Positions 51,189 through 59,793 of a DNA stretch of 64,000 nt are shown here, in pieces; the first letter of the stretch is position 1; each line of letters begins with the position of its first letter. The notes beneath the pieces are model-generated. The model was given only the letters and a program-made list of their open reading frames with translations, ran no database searches and had not been told where the DNA came from. Source of the stretch: Sanguibacter inulinus (GTDB taxonomy: Bacteria > Actinomycetota > Actinomycetes > Actinomycetales > Cellulomonadaceae); assembly GCF_013415325.1 (NCBI RefSeq), contig NZ_JACBYE010000009.1, positions 1 through 64,000 on the forward strand, given 5' to 3'. A program made the translations under genes and the position numbers.

Positions 51189-51539
51189 TCAGCTGAAGGA
51201 TCCGCCGCAGGCGCAGCCTTCGCCGGCGTTCGGGTTGTCGATCGTGAAGCCCTGCTTCTCGATCGTGTCCGCGAAGTCGATGGTCGCGCCCTCGAGGTAC
51301 GGGACGCTCATCTTGTCGACGACGACCTCGACACCGTCATAGTCCTTGAGGGCGTCGCCGTCGAGGACCCGCTCGTCGAAGTAGAGCTGGTAGATCAGGC
51401 CGGAGCAGCCGCCGGGCTGGACGGCGACGCGCAGACGCAGGTCGTCGCGGCCCTCCTGCTCGAGGAGCGTGCGGACCTTCTGCGCCGCGACGTCGCTCAG
51501 CAGGACGCCGTGGGTCGCTGTCTCGGTGGTCTCGCTCAT
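51189..51539 (-). CDS. A-type iron-sulfur carrier (HesB/IscA/ErpA family)
   Basis: A 116-aa protein that carries and inserts Fe-S clusters. The three ligand cysteines are in GGCSGL and the C-terminal CAC (GEGCACGGSF). It corresponds to Rv2204c next to the oxidase genes. The ATG at 51539 has GGGGAG a few bases upstream, better than the ATG at 51554. Its neighbourhood contains likely clients: the Rieske protein QcrA and the 4Fe-4S enzyme NadA. Confidence 0.93.
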   Translation of the reverse strand: MSETTETATHGVLLSDVAAQKVRTLLEQEGRDDLRLRVAVQPGGCSGLIYQLYFDERVLDGDALKDYDGVEVVVDKMSVPYLEGATIDFADTIEKQGFTIDNPNAGEGCACGGSFS

Positions 51540-51833
51540 GGTGTCTCCCCACAATGAAGAAAGTCTGGTGACGATCGGTCGGTGCCGGCTCTGTCGGAGC
51601 TCCGCCTCAGCGGTGCGAGCCGTCCCGCACGTGTGCCAACCTGCAGCACCGTCGGAGTATTCCCACCAGACTAAGCCCCGTGCCGCTCACTGGTCACCAG
51701 CGCGGTGCTGGCTCCCGCAGGACCGGAGGCCGACGCATGATGCCCACGCACGACGACGGCATCGTCGAGCGGGTCAGGCGGCGGCCCGCGACAGCATGGC
51801 GGCGGGGGTCCTGTCCAGGCACGTCGACACCGG
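51540..51833. other. 294-bp region between hesB-type and glycerate kinase genes
   Basis: I see no convincing gene. On the minus strand it should hold the promoter of the Fe-S carrier (AATACT and TAGTCT hexamers near 51655-51675 are weak candidates) and a small CCAGC/GCTGG hairpin after the kinase gene. Confidence 0.4.
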
Positions 51834-53114
51834 TCAGCGACGCGCCGTCCGGGCCGGTGACCAGGACCTGGCCACCCGCCCGAGCACGTCCCCAAGGTCC
51901 ACGGGCGAGGTCTCACCGTCGGCGCGCGGCCGGTCCGAGGCGACGTAGACCGCGCTGATCCCGGCAGAGGACGACTCCCTCCGGCTCATCATGCTCGTCC
52001 CCGCGACCACCACGGACGGCACACCGACCTCGGCGGCCGCAGACACCGCCTGCTCGGCGCCCGAGCCGTGGAAGGTCGACGCGTCGAGGTGATCGACCGT
52101 CGTCACGACGAGGTCGGCGGCCGCGGCCCGCCTCCGCAGGTCGACGGCGTCGGCGAACACGGCAGCACCCGGCAGCAGGCGTCCCCCGGCCAGGGCGACG
52201 AGCCATCCGGCCCCGCCGCCTGCGCCTGCCCCGGGCAGACCGGTGACGTCGCGGAGGCGGGCGGGGACCGCCGACCCGGAGCCTGACAGGAGGTCGGGTC
52301 TGCGTGACGTGGTCTGGACCGACCAGACGGTGTGGGCGAGCTGGCCGACAGCCCGCTCGAGCTGCTGGGCTCCGGAGGGCGTCAGCGCACCCACCTCTCC
52401 TGCGGCAGCGCTCGCCCCGTGCAGCCCGAGGAGCGGGAGGTCGTCGGAGCAGGCTCCGACGAGGTCGACACGGGCGAGGAGCCCGAGGGCGTCGGTGAGC
52501 CCGGCCAGGTGGTCGGGGGTGATGTCGTCGGCCTGTCGGGTCTCGCCGGTCTGGTCGGTGTCGACGGCCGGGCTGATCGGGTCGGTCTCGTCATTCCTGG
52601 CGGCCGGGTCTCCGAGGGCCAGGAGACGCCGCCCGTCGAGCCCCGCGACACCGAGTGCGAGGAGCAGCCCGAGCCCGGCATCAGGGACGATGCAGCGGTC
52701 CGGCCCGACGAGCCCCAGGACGATCCTCGACGCGCCTGCACCGACTGCCGCGATCAGCTGCTCCCCTACCCCGGAGGTCCCCTCCCCGTGGACGAGCGCG
52801 GCGGAGGCGTCGACGTAGGCGGTCGTGCCGACGAGCACGACGCTCGGGGCGAGCCAGACGACCGGGTCCGCAGGCTGCGGCTGTCGGCCGCGACGCACGG
52901 TCTCCGCTCGGCGTCCGACGAGCGTCGCGAACCCCGGACCTCCGGACGAGAGCTCGCAGAGGTCGACCGCGTCGTGCGGAGCCGCAGCAGTCCAGGCGCT
53001 CAGGAGCCTCGCTCCGGCTGCACTCTCGGCAGAGCTCGCGACCGGCGCCTCGGCAGCGTTCTCGACAAGGCTCACGACGGGGCTCACGACGCAGGGAGCC
53101 AGCAGGACGTCCAT
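51834..53114 (-). CDS. Glycerate kinase family protein (GlxK-like)
   Basis: A 426-aa protein of the glycerate 2-kinase family. The GHVDxxxxGK-type family blocks are poorly kept, but GEGTSGVGEQLIAAV, RIVLGLVGPD, DAGLGLLLALGV and GGGAGWLVALAG reproduce the glycine-rich pattern of the GlxK fold, and VDHLDASTFHGSG ends it as in the family. Position next to the HesB-type gene equals Rv2205c. An inserted Asp/Thr-rich stretch (about 190-215) is unusual. ATG at 53114 follows CAGGAT by 6 nt. Divergent from nadA. Given the diverged motifs, activity on glycerate is only probable. Confidence 0.75.
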   Translation of the reverse strand: MDVLLAPCVVSPVVSLVENAAEAPVASSAESAAGARLLSAWTAAAPHDAVDLCELSSGGPGFATLVGRRAETVRRGRQPQPADPVVWLAPSVVLVGTTAYVDASAALVHGEGTSGVGEQLIAAVGAGASRIVLGLVGPDRCIVPDAGLGLLLALGVAGLDGRRLLALGDPAARNDETDPISPAVDTDQTGETRQADDITPDHLAGLTDALGLLARVDLVGACSDDLPLLGLHGASAAAGEVGALTPSGAQQLERAVGQLAHTVWSVQTTSRRPDLLSGSGSAVPARLRDVTGLPGAGAGGGAGWLVALAGGRLLPGAAVFADAVDLRRRAAAADLVVTTVDHLDASTFHGSGAEQAVSAAAEVGVPSVVVAGTSMMSRRESSSAGISAVYVASDRPRADGETSPVDLGDVLGRVARSWSPARTARR

Positions 53115-53120
53115 GTCCAC

Positions 53121-53126
53121 ATCCTG
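53121..53126 (-). promoter_or_regulatory. -10-like element for glycerate kinase gene
   Basis: CAGGAT on the minus strand, 6 nt before the ATG at 53114. Confidence 0.35.
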
Positions 53127-53164
53127 CCCTGCCGGACGGTCCCTGCCCTGCACGCTGTGAGATC

Positions 53165-54376
53165 ATGGACGACGTGAGCACACTGCTGAACGCAACCTTC
53201 TCCGAGCCGGCACCCTCACCCGCGCTGCTGCTGCTCGGACAGGGCAAAGACCTCGCCTCCGAGCGCGGTGTCGAGTGCGCCGGGGCCCTGCCTGCGGCGA
53301 GCGACCCGGACCTCGTCGAACGCGCCCGAGCCGCCCGCGCGGCACTCGGCGACCGAGCCTTCATCTTGGGCCACCACTACCAGCGCGACGAGGTCATCAA
53401 CTTCGCCGACGTCACCGGTGACTCCTTCAAGCTCGCCCGCGAGGCCGCCGCCCGGCCCGACGCCGAGTTCATCATCTTCTGCGGTGTGCACTTCATGGCG
53501 GAGAGCGCGGACATCCTCACCTCGGACGACCAGACGGTGATCCTCCCGGACCTCGCCGCCGGGTGCTCCATGGCTGACATGGCCGCGATCAACCAGGTCG
53601 AGGAGTGCTGGGAGGTCCTCCAGGACGCCGGCATCGCCGACCAGACCCTCCCCGTCACGTACATGAACTCGACCGCGGCTATCAAGGCCTTCACTGGTCG
53701 CCACGCGGGCACCGTGTGCACGTCCTCCAACGCCGAGGTCGCGCTGCGCTGGGCCTTCGACCAGGTGGGCGGCGTCGAGGGCACCGGCAAGGTGCTCTTC
53801 ATGCCCGACCAGCACCTCGGCCGCAACACCGCGATCCTCAAGCTCGGCATGTCCCCCGAGGAGTGCGTGGTCTTCGACCCCCGCAAGCCCGGCGGCGGCC
53901 TGACCACCCAGCAGCTGCGCGACGCCCGCATGATCTTGTGGCGCGGGCACTGCTCGGTCCACGGGCGGTTCAGCGAGAAGAACGTCACGGACATCCGCGC
54001 GGCGGTCCCCGGCATCAACGTCCTGGTGCACCCCGAGTGCAAGAACGAGGTCGTCGTCGCGGCAGACCTAGTGGGGTCGACCGAGTTCATCATCCAGACC
54101 CTCGACGCTGCCGAGCCCGGCTCGTCGTGGGCCATCGGCACCGAGCTCAATCTCGTGCGCCGGGTCGCCGCAGCGCACCCGGACAAGAACGTGCACTACC
54201 TCGACTCCACGGTGTGCTTCTGCTCGACGATGAACCGCATCGACCTCCCCCACCTCGTGTGGACCATGGAGTCGCTCGTCGCCGGCCGCGTGGTCAACCC
54301 GATCGTCGTCGACTCCGACGACGCGCACTGGGCTCGTGTCGCCCTCGACCAGATGCTCGCGCTGCCCGGGCTCTGA
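53165..54376 (+). CDS. nadA: Quinolinate synthase
   Basis: Condenses iminoaspartate with dihydroxyacetone phosphate in NAD biosynthesis, using a 4Fe-4S cluster. The 403-aa sequence has ILGHHYQRDEVI, the first cluster Cys in FCGVHFMAE, the second in HPECKNE and the third in the VCFCSTM segment, with GTELNLV between. ATG at 53165 is taken; a GTG at 53174, 7 nt after GATCAT, would be a leaderless alternative. nadB and nadC are not adjacent. The Fe-S carrier and sulfur-transfer genes upstream could supply its cluster. Confidence 0.94.
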   Translation: MDDVSTLLNATFSEPAPSPALLLLGQGKDLASERGVECAGALPAASDPDLVERARAARAALGDRAFILGHHYQRDEVINFADVTGDSFKLAREAAARPDAEFIIFCGVHFMAESADILTSDDQTVILPDLAAGCSMADMAAINQVEECWEVLQDAGIADQTLPVTYMNSTAAIKAFTGRHAGTVCTSSNAEVALRWAFDQVGGVEGTGKVLFMPDQHLGRNTAILKLGMSPEECVVFDPRKPGGGLTTQQLRDARMILWRGHCSVHGRFSEKNVTDIRAAVPGINVLVHPECKNEVVVAADLVGSTEFIIQTLDAAEPGSSWAIGTELNLVRRVAAAHPDKNVHYLDSTVCFCSTMNRIDLPHLVWTMESLVAGRVVNPIVVDSDDAHWARVALDQMLALPGL

Positions 54377-54459
54377 GGGGCGGCGACCTCCTGCCCGGTC
54401 TCCGGACCCGAGGCCTCCTACGGCCTCCACCTGACGTCTGCGTCGGGTGGGGGCCGTAG

Positions 54460-54465
54460 TAGCGT
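54460..54465 (+). promoter_or_regulatory. -10 element for leaderless thioesterase gene
   Basis: TAGCGT ends 6 nt before the GTG at 54472. Confidence 0.5.
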
Positions 54466-54471
54466 GACCGG

Positions 54472-54999
54472 GTGACTCGCCAGATCCAGCTCGCTCTCGC
54501 CACCTTCCGTCCTCGCCGGGCGATCCCCGGCCAGACTGTCCTCGACCCCTCCGTGACCCGCACCCGGGTCAGGCTCGGGGACCTCGACATCTACCGCCAC
54601 GTCAACAACGCCGTGTACCTCAACATGATGGACACGGGGCGCAGCAACCTGCTCGCCGACTGCGGCGGGATGCCGCTGCTCAACGAGCGTGGCTGGTACC
54701 CGGTCGTGGCCGCGTCGACCGTCAAGTACCGCCGGTCGCTCACCCTCGGGCAGCGCGTCGAGATCACCAGCCGGGTCCTCGGCTGGGACCCCCGTATCGC
54801 CTACCTCGAGCAGGTCGTCACCACTGGCGGGCAGCTCGCCGCCCGCGGCATCGTGGCTGGGCGGTTCCTGTCCAAGACCGGGGACCGCGTCCCCGCACCC
54901 GACGTCGTGGCACTGCTCGGCGGTCCTGAGACCAGCCCGGAGCTGCCCGAGGACGTCGCCGCCTGGGCACGAGCCATGGACGTCGCGCACCGCGCCTGA
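54472..54999 (+). CDS. Hotdog-fold acyl-CoA thioesterase (4HBT-like)
   Basis: A 175-aa single-hotdog protein. GDLDIYRHVNNAVYLNMMDTGR is the classical 4-hydroxybenzoyl-CoA thioesterase helix with its catalytic acidic residue and His-Val-Asn-Asn, and VVAASTVKYRRSLTLGQRVE gives the following strands. The usual length for such enzymes is 130-160, the extra residues being at the C-terminus. Substrate is unknown. A leaderless GTG start is indicated by TAGCGT. Convergent with the dipeptidase gene. Confidence 0.82.
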   Translation: MTRQIQLALATFRPRRAIPGQTVLDPSVTRTRVRLGDLDIYRHVNNAVYLNMMDTGRSNLLADCGGMPLLNERGWYPVVAASTVKYRRSLTLGQRVEITSRVLGWDPRIAYLEQVVTTGGQLAARGIVAGRFLSKTGDRVPAPDVVALLGGPETSPELPEDVAAWARAMDVAHRA

Positions 55000-55125
55000 C
55001 GACGAGACGGTCGGCAGTGCACCGTATGGATGACTCCGGCACGAACGCCCTCCAGCGGGGCTGAAGACCGGCTGGACCGTGCTGTGCGGAGCAGCCGTCG
55101 GGCCACGCCGCCATCTTGCATGCCG

Positions 55126-55172
55126 CACGCAGAGAGCCGCCGCCCCAGACGGGGACGACGGCTCTCTGCGTG
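55126..55172. terminator. Bidirectional terminator before dipeptidase gene end
   Basis: A 14-bp perfect outer stem (55126-55139 with 55159-55172) with an inner GC hairpin lies between the convergent thioesterase and dipeptidase genes. Confidence 0.75.
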
Positions 55173-55203
55173 AGACCGACAGGTCGTCGGACTCTCAGGG
55201 GGC

Positions 55204-56547
55204 TCAGCCCTGCGCGAGCCCGTCGAGCAGGAGGGCCTCGGCGAGGACGACCTTCTCGAGCTCGCCGAGGTGCACGGACTCGTCCGCGCCGTGGGCGCGC
55301 GAGTCCGGGTCTTCGACGCCGGTCACGAGGATCGCGGCGTCGGGGAAGACCTCGAGCAGGTCCGCGATGAACGGGATCGACCCGCCGATGCCGATGTCGA
55401 CGGGCGGGACACCCCACGCCTGCTCGAAGGCGGCACGGGCGGCGCGCATCGCGGCGGAGTCGGCGGGAGCCTGGAAGGGCTTGCCGAGCTCGCCGTCCCG
55501 CACGACGACCTTGGCGCCGAGCGGCGCGTGGTCGAGCAGGTGGGTGCGCAGAGCCTCGAGAGCGGCCTCCGGGTCCTGCCCGGCGGCGATCCGCAGCGAG
55601 AGCTTTGCGGTTGCCTTCGGGGCGATCGTGTTCGAGGACAGCTCGACTGTCGGGGCGTCGAAGCCGATGACCGAGAGCGCGGGCTTGGTCCACAGGCGGG
55701 AGGAGATCGGTCCGGTGCCCGCGAGCTGCACGCCGTCCAGCAGACCAGAGTCAGCGCGGAAGTCGGCCTCGTCGTAGTCGACCGTCGGGTCGGGTGCGTG
55801 GGCCAGGCCCGCGACGGCGACGTCACCCGCGTCGTCGTGCAGGGTCGAGATGAGGCGCGAGAGCAGTGTGATGGCGTCGAGGACCGGTCCGCCGAACATC
55901 CCGGAGTGGACCGCGTGCGAGAGGACCGACAGCTCGACCTCGCAGTCGACGAGACCACGCAGCGAGGTGGTGAGGCCGGGGACGCCGACCTTCCAGTTGG
56001 AGGAGTCGGCGACGACGATCACGTCGGCGCGCAGCAGCTCGGCGTGCTCGGCCAGGAACTCGCCGAAGTACGGCGAGCCGATCTCTTCTTCACCCTCGAC
56101 GAAGACCGTGACCCCGACTGCGAGGTTGTCACCGAGCGCGCGCAGCGCACCGAGGTGCGCGACGATGCCGGCCTTGTCGTCAGCGGCGCCGCGCCCGTAG
56201 AGGCGCCCGTCGCGCTCGGTCGGCACGAAGGGGTCGGTGGCCCAGGACGCTGCGTCGCCCGGAGGCTGGACGTCGTGGTGCGCGTAGAGCAGGACCGTCG
56301 GGGCGCCGGCAGGGGCCGCACGGCGCGCGACGACGGCAGGTCGGCTCTCGCCGGAGGTGAGGATCTGCACCTCGTCGAGGCCAGCGCCGCGCAGGAGCTC
56401 GGCGACGGCCTCGGCGCTCGATGCGACGTGAGCCTGGTCGAAGGCGGGGGCGGAGACGCTCGGGATGCGCACGAGCACCTCGAGGTCGGCGCGCAGCGCG
56501 GGGAAGAGGTCGTGGACACGGGACCGGAGGTCGTCAGGAAGAGTCAC
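55204..56547 (-). CDS. M20-family dipeptidase
   Basis: Zinc-dependent peptidase of 447 aa. YAHHDVQPPGD carries the first metal His and catalytic Asp, GRGAADDKAG the bridging Asp, and FVEGEEEIGS the catalytic and metal-binding Glu pair; a dimerisation domain (about 195-330) and HGADESVHL with the last metal His complete it. The pattern fits the carnosinase/CNDP-like M20 branch. GTG at 56547 is set by TACGGT 6 nt upstream; the frame is open further upstream without a plausible start. Likely cleaves dipeptides in the cytoplasm. Confidence 0.92.
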   Translation of the reverse strand: MTLPDDLRSRVHDLFPALRADLEVLVRIPSVSAPAFDQAHVASSAEAVAELLRGAGLDEVQILTSGESRPAVVARRAAPAGAPTVLLYAHHDVQPPGDAASWATDPFVPTERDGRLYGRGAADDKAGIVAHLGALRALGDNLAVGVTVFVEGEEEIGSPYFGEFLAEHAELLRADVIVVADSSNWKVGVPGLTTSLRGLVDCEVELSVLSHAVHSGMFGGPVLDAITLLSRLISTLHDDAGDVAVAGLAHAPDPTVDYDEADFRADSGLLDGVQLAGTGPISSRLWTKPALSVIGFDAPTVELSSNTIAPKATAKLSLRIAAGQDPEAALEALRTHLLDHAPLGAKVVVRDGELGKPFQAPADSAAMRAARAAFEQAWGVPPVDIGIGGSIPFIADLLEVFPDAAILVTGVEDPDSRAHGADESVHLGELEKVVLAEALLLDGLAQG

Positions 56548-56553
56548 CTGTGC

Positions 56554-56559
56554 ACCGTA
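56554..56559 (-). promoter_or_regulatory. -10 element for leaderless dipeptidase gene
   Basis: TACGGT on the minus strand, 6 nt before the GTG at 56547. Confidence 0.5.
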
Positions 56560-56714
56560 TCGCGACCACCCCGCCCACCGAGAGCCGGGCCTGCGCATCT
56601 GTGGACAGCGAGTCTGCGCACCTGCCAGCTCCGACCGGGTCGCGGCACCGGCGGGCCTCGAGCGAGACGGCGAGCCTGCAGCCGCACCGTGCTCGACCCT
56701 CGCGACCGGTCGAC

Positions 56715-56720
56715 TAGGAT
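56715..56720 (+). promoter_or_regulatory. -10 element for leaderless DUF3043 gene
   Basis: TAGGAT ends 6 nt before the GTG at 56727. Confidence 0.55.
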
Positions 56721-56726
56721 CGTTGC

Positions 56727-57326
56727 GTGTTCTCACGTAGCAAGTCTTCAGACGACGCCGTCCCGCCCACCGACGTGGCAGCTGCCGCCGAGGCGCTCGA
56801 GCAGGCCAAGAAGGGCCGCCCGACGCCCAAGCGCAAGGTGTCCGAGGCCGCGAACAAGCGTCCTCTGGTCCCGGACGACCGCCGCGCAGCCGCCAAGGCC
56901 GCCCGCGCGAAGCAGCGTGCCGCCCGCGACGTCGAGTACCAGGCGATGAAGACCGGTGACGAGAAGCACCTCCCCTACCGCGACCGTGGGCCGGTCAAGC
57001 GCTACGTGCGCGATGTCGTCGACGCCCGCCGCAACGTCGCCGAGTACTTCTTGTTCCTGGCCCTCGCCTTCCTCGTCGTGACTCTCTTCGGCAACCAGAT
57101 CCCTGAGCTCGCGCTCTTCGCGATCCTCGCCGTGTACATCGTGGTGATCGTCGCGATCGCCGACACCTTCATCATGTGGCGCGCTCTGAAGAAGCGTCTG
57201 ATCGCGAAGTTCGGCGAGAACGTCGAGCTGCGCGGGATCGGCCGCTACGCCGCGATGCGCGCCTTCCAGATCCGCCGGGCCCGTCTGCCCAAGCCGATGG
57301 TCAAGCACGGGCAGTACCCAGCCTGA
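56727..57326 (+). CDS. DUF3043 membrane protein
   Basis: A 199-aa protein of an actinobacterial family (Rv2206 type). A basic, Ala/Lys/Arg-rich N-terminal part (1-85) precedes RGPVKRYVRDVVDARRNVAEYFL and two membrane helices (about 104-120 and 126-147), then a basic cytoplasmic tail. The long positively charged ends suggest contact with nucleic acid or phospholipid headgroups, but no function is known. The order dipeptidase - DUF3043 - aldo/keto reductase recurs in relatives from memory. Confidence 0.85.
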   Translation: MFSRSKSSDDAVPPTDVAAAAEALEQAKKGRPTPKRKVSEAANKRPLVPDDRRAAAKAARAKQRAARDVEYQAMKTGDEKHLPYRDRGPVKRYVRDVVDARRNVAEYFLFLALAFLVVTLFGNQIPELALFAILAVYIVVIVAIADTFIMWRALKKRLIAKFGENVELRGIGRYAAMRAFQIRRARLPKPMVKHGQYPA

Positions 57327-57409
57327 CCTGCGCACGCCTCCTGGGCGCGTCTGCTGATCCACCCGACACCGGTCGCTCGTCTCGAGCGGCCGGTGTCGTA
57401 CGTCACGGA

Positions 57410-57415
57410 TACTGT
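57410..57415 (+). promoter_or_regulatory. -10 element for leaderless aldo/keto reductase gene
   Basis: TACTGT ends 6 nt before the ATG at 57422. Confidence 0.5.
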
Positions 57416-57421
57416 GGACGG

Positions 57422-58435
57422 ATGGTCAACTATCGATACCTCGGCAACTCCGGTCTGAAGATCTCGGAGATCACCTACGGCAACTGGCTCACCCACGGCT
57501 CACAGGTCGAGAACGACGCGGCGACAGCCTGCGTCCGTGCGGCGCTCGACGCCGGCATCTCGACCTTCGACACCGCAGACGTCTATGCGAACACGAAGGC
57601 CGAGCAGGTCCTCGGCGACGCGCTCAAGGGCGAGCGTCGCGAGTCGCTCGAGATCTTCACGAAGGTCTACTGGCCCACAGGCCCCGGCGGCCCCAACGAC
57701 ACGGGGCTCTCGCGCAAGCACATCATGGAGTCAATCAACGGCTCGCTCACCCGCCTCGGGACCGACTACGTCGACCTGTACCAGGCGCACCGCTTCGACA
57801 CCGAGACCCCCCTCGAGGAGACGATGCAGGCCTTCGCCGACATCGTCCGTCAGGGCAAGGCCCTGTACATCGGCGTCAGCGAGTGGACCGCCGACCAGAT
57901 CCGCGCGGGCCACGCCCTGTCGAAGGAGCTCGGCTTCCAGCTGATCTCCTCCCAGCCCCAGTACTCGATGCTGTGGCGTGTCATCGAGGACGAGGTCGTG
58001 CCGACGTCGGCCGAGCTCGGCATCTCGCAGATCGTCTGGTCCCCCGTGGCCCAGGGTGTTCTGACCGGCAAGTACGCGCCTGGAGCCGAGCTCCCCGCAG
58101 GCTCGCGCGCCACGGACGAGAAGGGCGGCGCGAACATGATCAAGCGCTTCCTGGACGACGACGTGCTGCGCCGTGTGCAGGAGCTCAAGCCCGTCGCCGA
58201 CGAGCTCGACCTGTCCCTCGCCCAGCTCGCCGTCGCGTGGGTGCTGCAGAACAAGAACGTCGCCGCAGCCCTCATCGGGGCCTCGCGTCCCGAGCAGGTC
58301 GCGGAGAACGTCAAGGCCTCCGGGGTCGTCATCCCCGACGAGCTGCTGACGAAGATCGACACGATCCTCGGGGACGTCGTCGAGCGCGACGCCAGCAAGA
58401 CCGCTGAGACCGCCCCGAAGGGTCGCGTCGCCTGA
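57422..58435 (+). CDS. Aldo/keto reductase
   Basis: NADPH-dependent (beta/alpha)8 oxidoreductase of 337 aa with the full tetrad Asp50, Tyr55, Lys81 and His123. The segments VDLYQAHRFD, YIGVSEWTADQI and WSPVAQGVLTGKY resemble the potassium-channel beta-subunit/AKR6-like branch, common in actinobacteria. The C-terminal VAWVLQNKNVAAALIGASRPEQVAEN holds the NADP-binding end. Substrate is unknown; likely reactive aldehydes or ketones. A 22-bp hairpin follows. Confidence 0.92.
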   Translation: MVNYRYLGNSGLKISEITYGNWLTHGSQVENDAATACVRAALDAGISTFDTADVYANTKAEQVLGDALKGERRESLEIFTKVYWPTGPGGPNDTGLSRKHIMESINGSLTRLGTDYVDLYQAHRFDTETPLEETMQAFADIVRQGKALYIGVSEWTADQIRAGHALSKELGFQLISSQPQYSMLWRVIEDEVVPTSAELGISQIVWSPVAQGVLTGKYAPGAELPAGSRATDEKGGANMIKRFLDDDVLRRVQELKPVADELDLSLAQLAVAWVLQNKNVAAALIGASRPEQVAENVKASGVVIPDELLTKIDTILGDVVERDASKTAETAPKGRVA

Positions 58436-58454
58436 CGCAGCCCTCCAGAGCACG

Positions 58455-58502
58455 AGAAGGCCCGGCCGGGCGGTGAGAGGTCACCGCCCGACCGGGCCTT
58501 CT
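58455..58502. terminator. Bidirectional terminator, 22-bp stem with one mismatch
   Basis: 58455-58476 pairs with 58481-58502 around a GAGG loop, between the convergent aldo/keto reductase gene and the small gene ending at 58522. Confidence 0.8.
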
Positions 58503-58521
58503 GCTGTCGTGGGGTCGAGCC

Positions 58522-58734
58522 TCAGACCTCGCTCGACAACCTCACCGCAGGAGCAGCAGGCCGGCCCTCGTTGAGCAGCACCGCGGCGGCGATGCCAGAG
58601 CCCGCGAGCTCGCGCCAGCCCTGACCGAGCCACTGCTCGGCGTCGAACTGGTTGGTGAACACGGGGCTGATGGGCGCGTCGGCCGGCTGACCGTCGGCGC
58701 CCTGGAAGGTCCAGGTCCACTGGGGTGTCGTCAT
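58522..58734 (-). CDS. Small hypothetical protein coupled to pyrD
   Basis: A 70-aa protein of unknown function. WTWTFQGADGQP and FTNQFDAEQWLGQGWREL give a small alpha/beta impression with several tryptophans. Its ATG overlaps the pyrD stop codon (ATGA), so it is translated together with PyrD. Similar short proteins follow other genes in actinobacteria, but I know no named family. Confidence 0.68.
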   Translation of the reverse strand: MTTPQWTWTFQGADGQPADAPISPVFTNQFDAEQWLGQGWRELAGSGIAAAVLLNEGRPAAPAVRLSSEV

Positions 58735-59759
58735 CGGACGAGCTCCTTGTTGATCCGGCGGGCCCAGAACGGACCCTCGTAGATGAAGGCCGTGTACCCC
58801 TGCGTGAGGTTCGCGCCGGCGTCGAGATACGCCTGCGCGTCGGAGGGTGTCGTGATGCCCCCCACCCCGATGATCACCGGTCGCGAGCCGAGACGCTCGC
58901 GCAGACGCGCGACCACCTCGAGACCACGGGCCAGCAGTGGCCGCCCGGAGAGACCACCCTCGCCGAGGTCGTGCGAGATCGTCGTGTTGACCGCGACGAC
59001 CCCGTCGAGCCCGAGCTCGAGGGCGAGGTCCGCCACGGCGTCGACGTCGTCGTCGGCCAGGTCGGGCGCGATCTTGACGAGCAACGGGATCCGAGGCCGC
59101 CCTGCAGCAGCCGTCGCGGTGTCGGCCGCCTCACGGACCGCGACGAGGATCGGGCGCAGCGCGTCGACCGACTGGAGGTCGCGCAGTCCCGGCGTGTTCG
59201 GCGAGGACACGTTCACGACCAGGTAGTCGGCCCACGGCGCGAGCAGGCTCGCGCTCGTCGCGTAGTCGCCCGCAGCCTCGGCCGCGGGCGTCACCTTCGT
59301 CTTGCCGATGTTGGCCCCGACGAAGATCGCGCGGCCCGCACGGGTCGAGCGCAGCTTCTCGAGCCTTGCCGCGGCCGCCGCCGCACCCTCGTTGTTGAAG
59401 CCCATCCGGTTGCGCACGCCGCCGAGGTCGATCTCCCGCCACAGCCGCGGACGCTCGTTGCCGGGCTGCGCATGAGCGGTCACAGTCCCGATCTCGACAA
59501 ATCCGAAGCCGAGCATCGTCAGACCCTGCACAGCCTCGGCGTTCTTGTCGAAGCCCCCGGCGACACCGAAGGGCGCCGGGACACGACGTCCGAAGACCTC
59601 GACCCCCGGCCCCTGGAGGAACGGTGCGAGAGCGCCCTGGACCACGCTCGAGAGCACGGGGGTCCGGCCGACGAGCGAGATCGCCCGGAAGGCCAGGTGG
59701 TGCGCCTGCTCGGGGTCCATGCGGCGGAAGACCGTGCGGAAGACGAAGGGGTAGATCAT
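58731..59759 (-). CDS. pyrD: Dihydroorotate dehydrogenase (quinone), class 2
   Basis: Oxidises dihydroorotate to orotate in pyrimidine synthesis and passes electrons to menaquinone. The 342-aa chain has the N-terminal amphipathic helices (FVFRTVFRRMDPEQAHHLAF) that mark membrane-attached class 2 enzymes, AGGFDKNAEAV and RMGFNNEGA for FMN, the catalytic Ser in NVSSPNTPGLR and KIAPDLADDD. It is separate from other pyr genes. Links to the respiratory chain encoded upstream in this window through the quinone pool. Confidence 0.95.
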   Translation of the reverse strand: MIYPFVFRTVFRRMDPEQAHHLAFRAISLVGRTPVLSSVVQGALAPFLQGPGVEVFGRRVPAPFGVAGGFDKNAEAVQGLTMLGFGFVEIGTVTAHAQPGNERPRLWREIDLGGVRNRMGFNNEGAAAAAARLEKLRSTRAGRAIFVGANIGKTKVTPAAEAAGDYATSASLLAPWADYLVVNVSSPNTPGLRDLQSVDALRPILVAVREAADTATAAAGRPRIPLLVKIAPDLADDDVDAVADLALELGLDGVVAVNTTISHDLGEGGLSGRPLLARGLEVVARLRERLGSRPVIIGVGGITTPSDAQAYLDAGANLTQGYTAFIYEGPFWARRINKELVR

Positions 59760-59793
59760 GACGTGCGGTGCTCCTCAGGTGGCGGTGCAGGAC

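Noticed and set aside
51671-51916. Small minus-strand open frame in the gap after the glycerate kinase gene
   Set aside because: Low-complexity Pro/Arg/Gly composition, no ribosome site and overlap with the kinase gene argue against coding.
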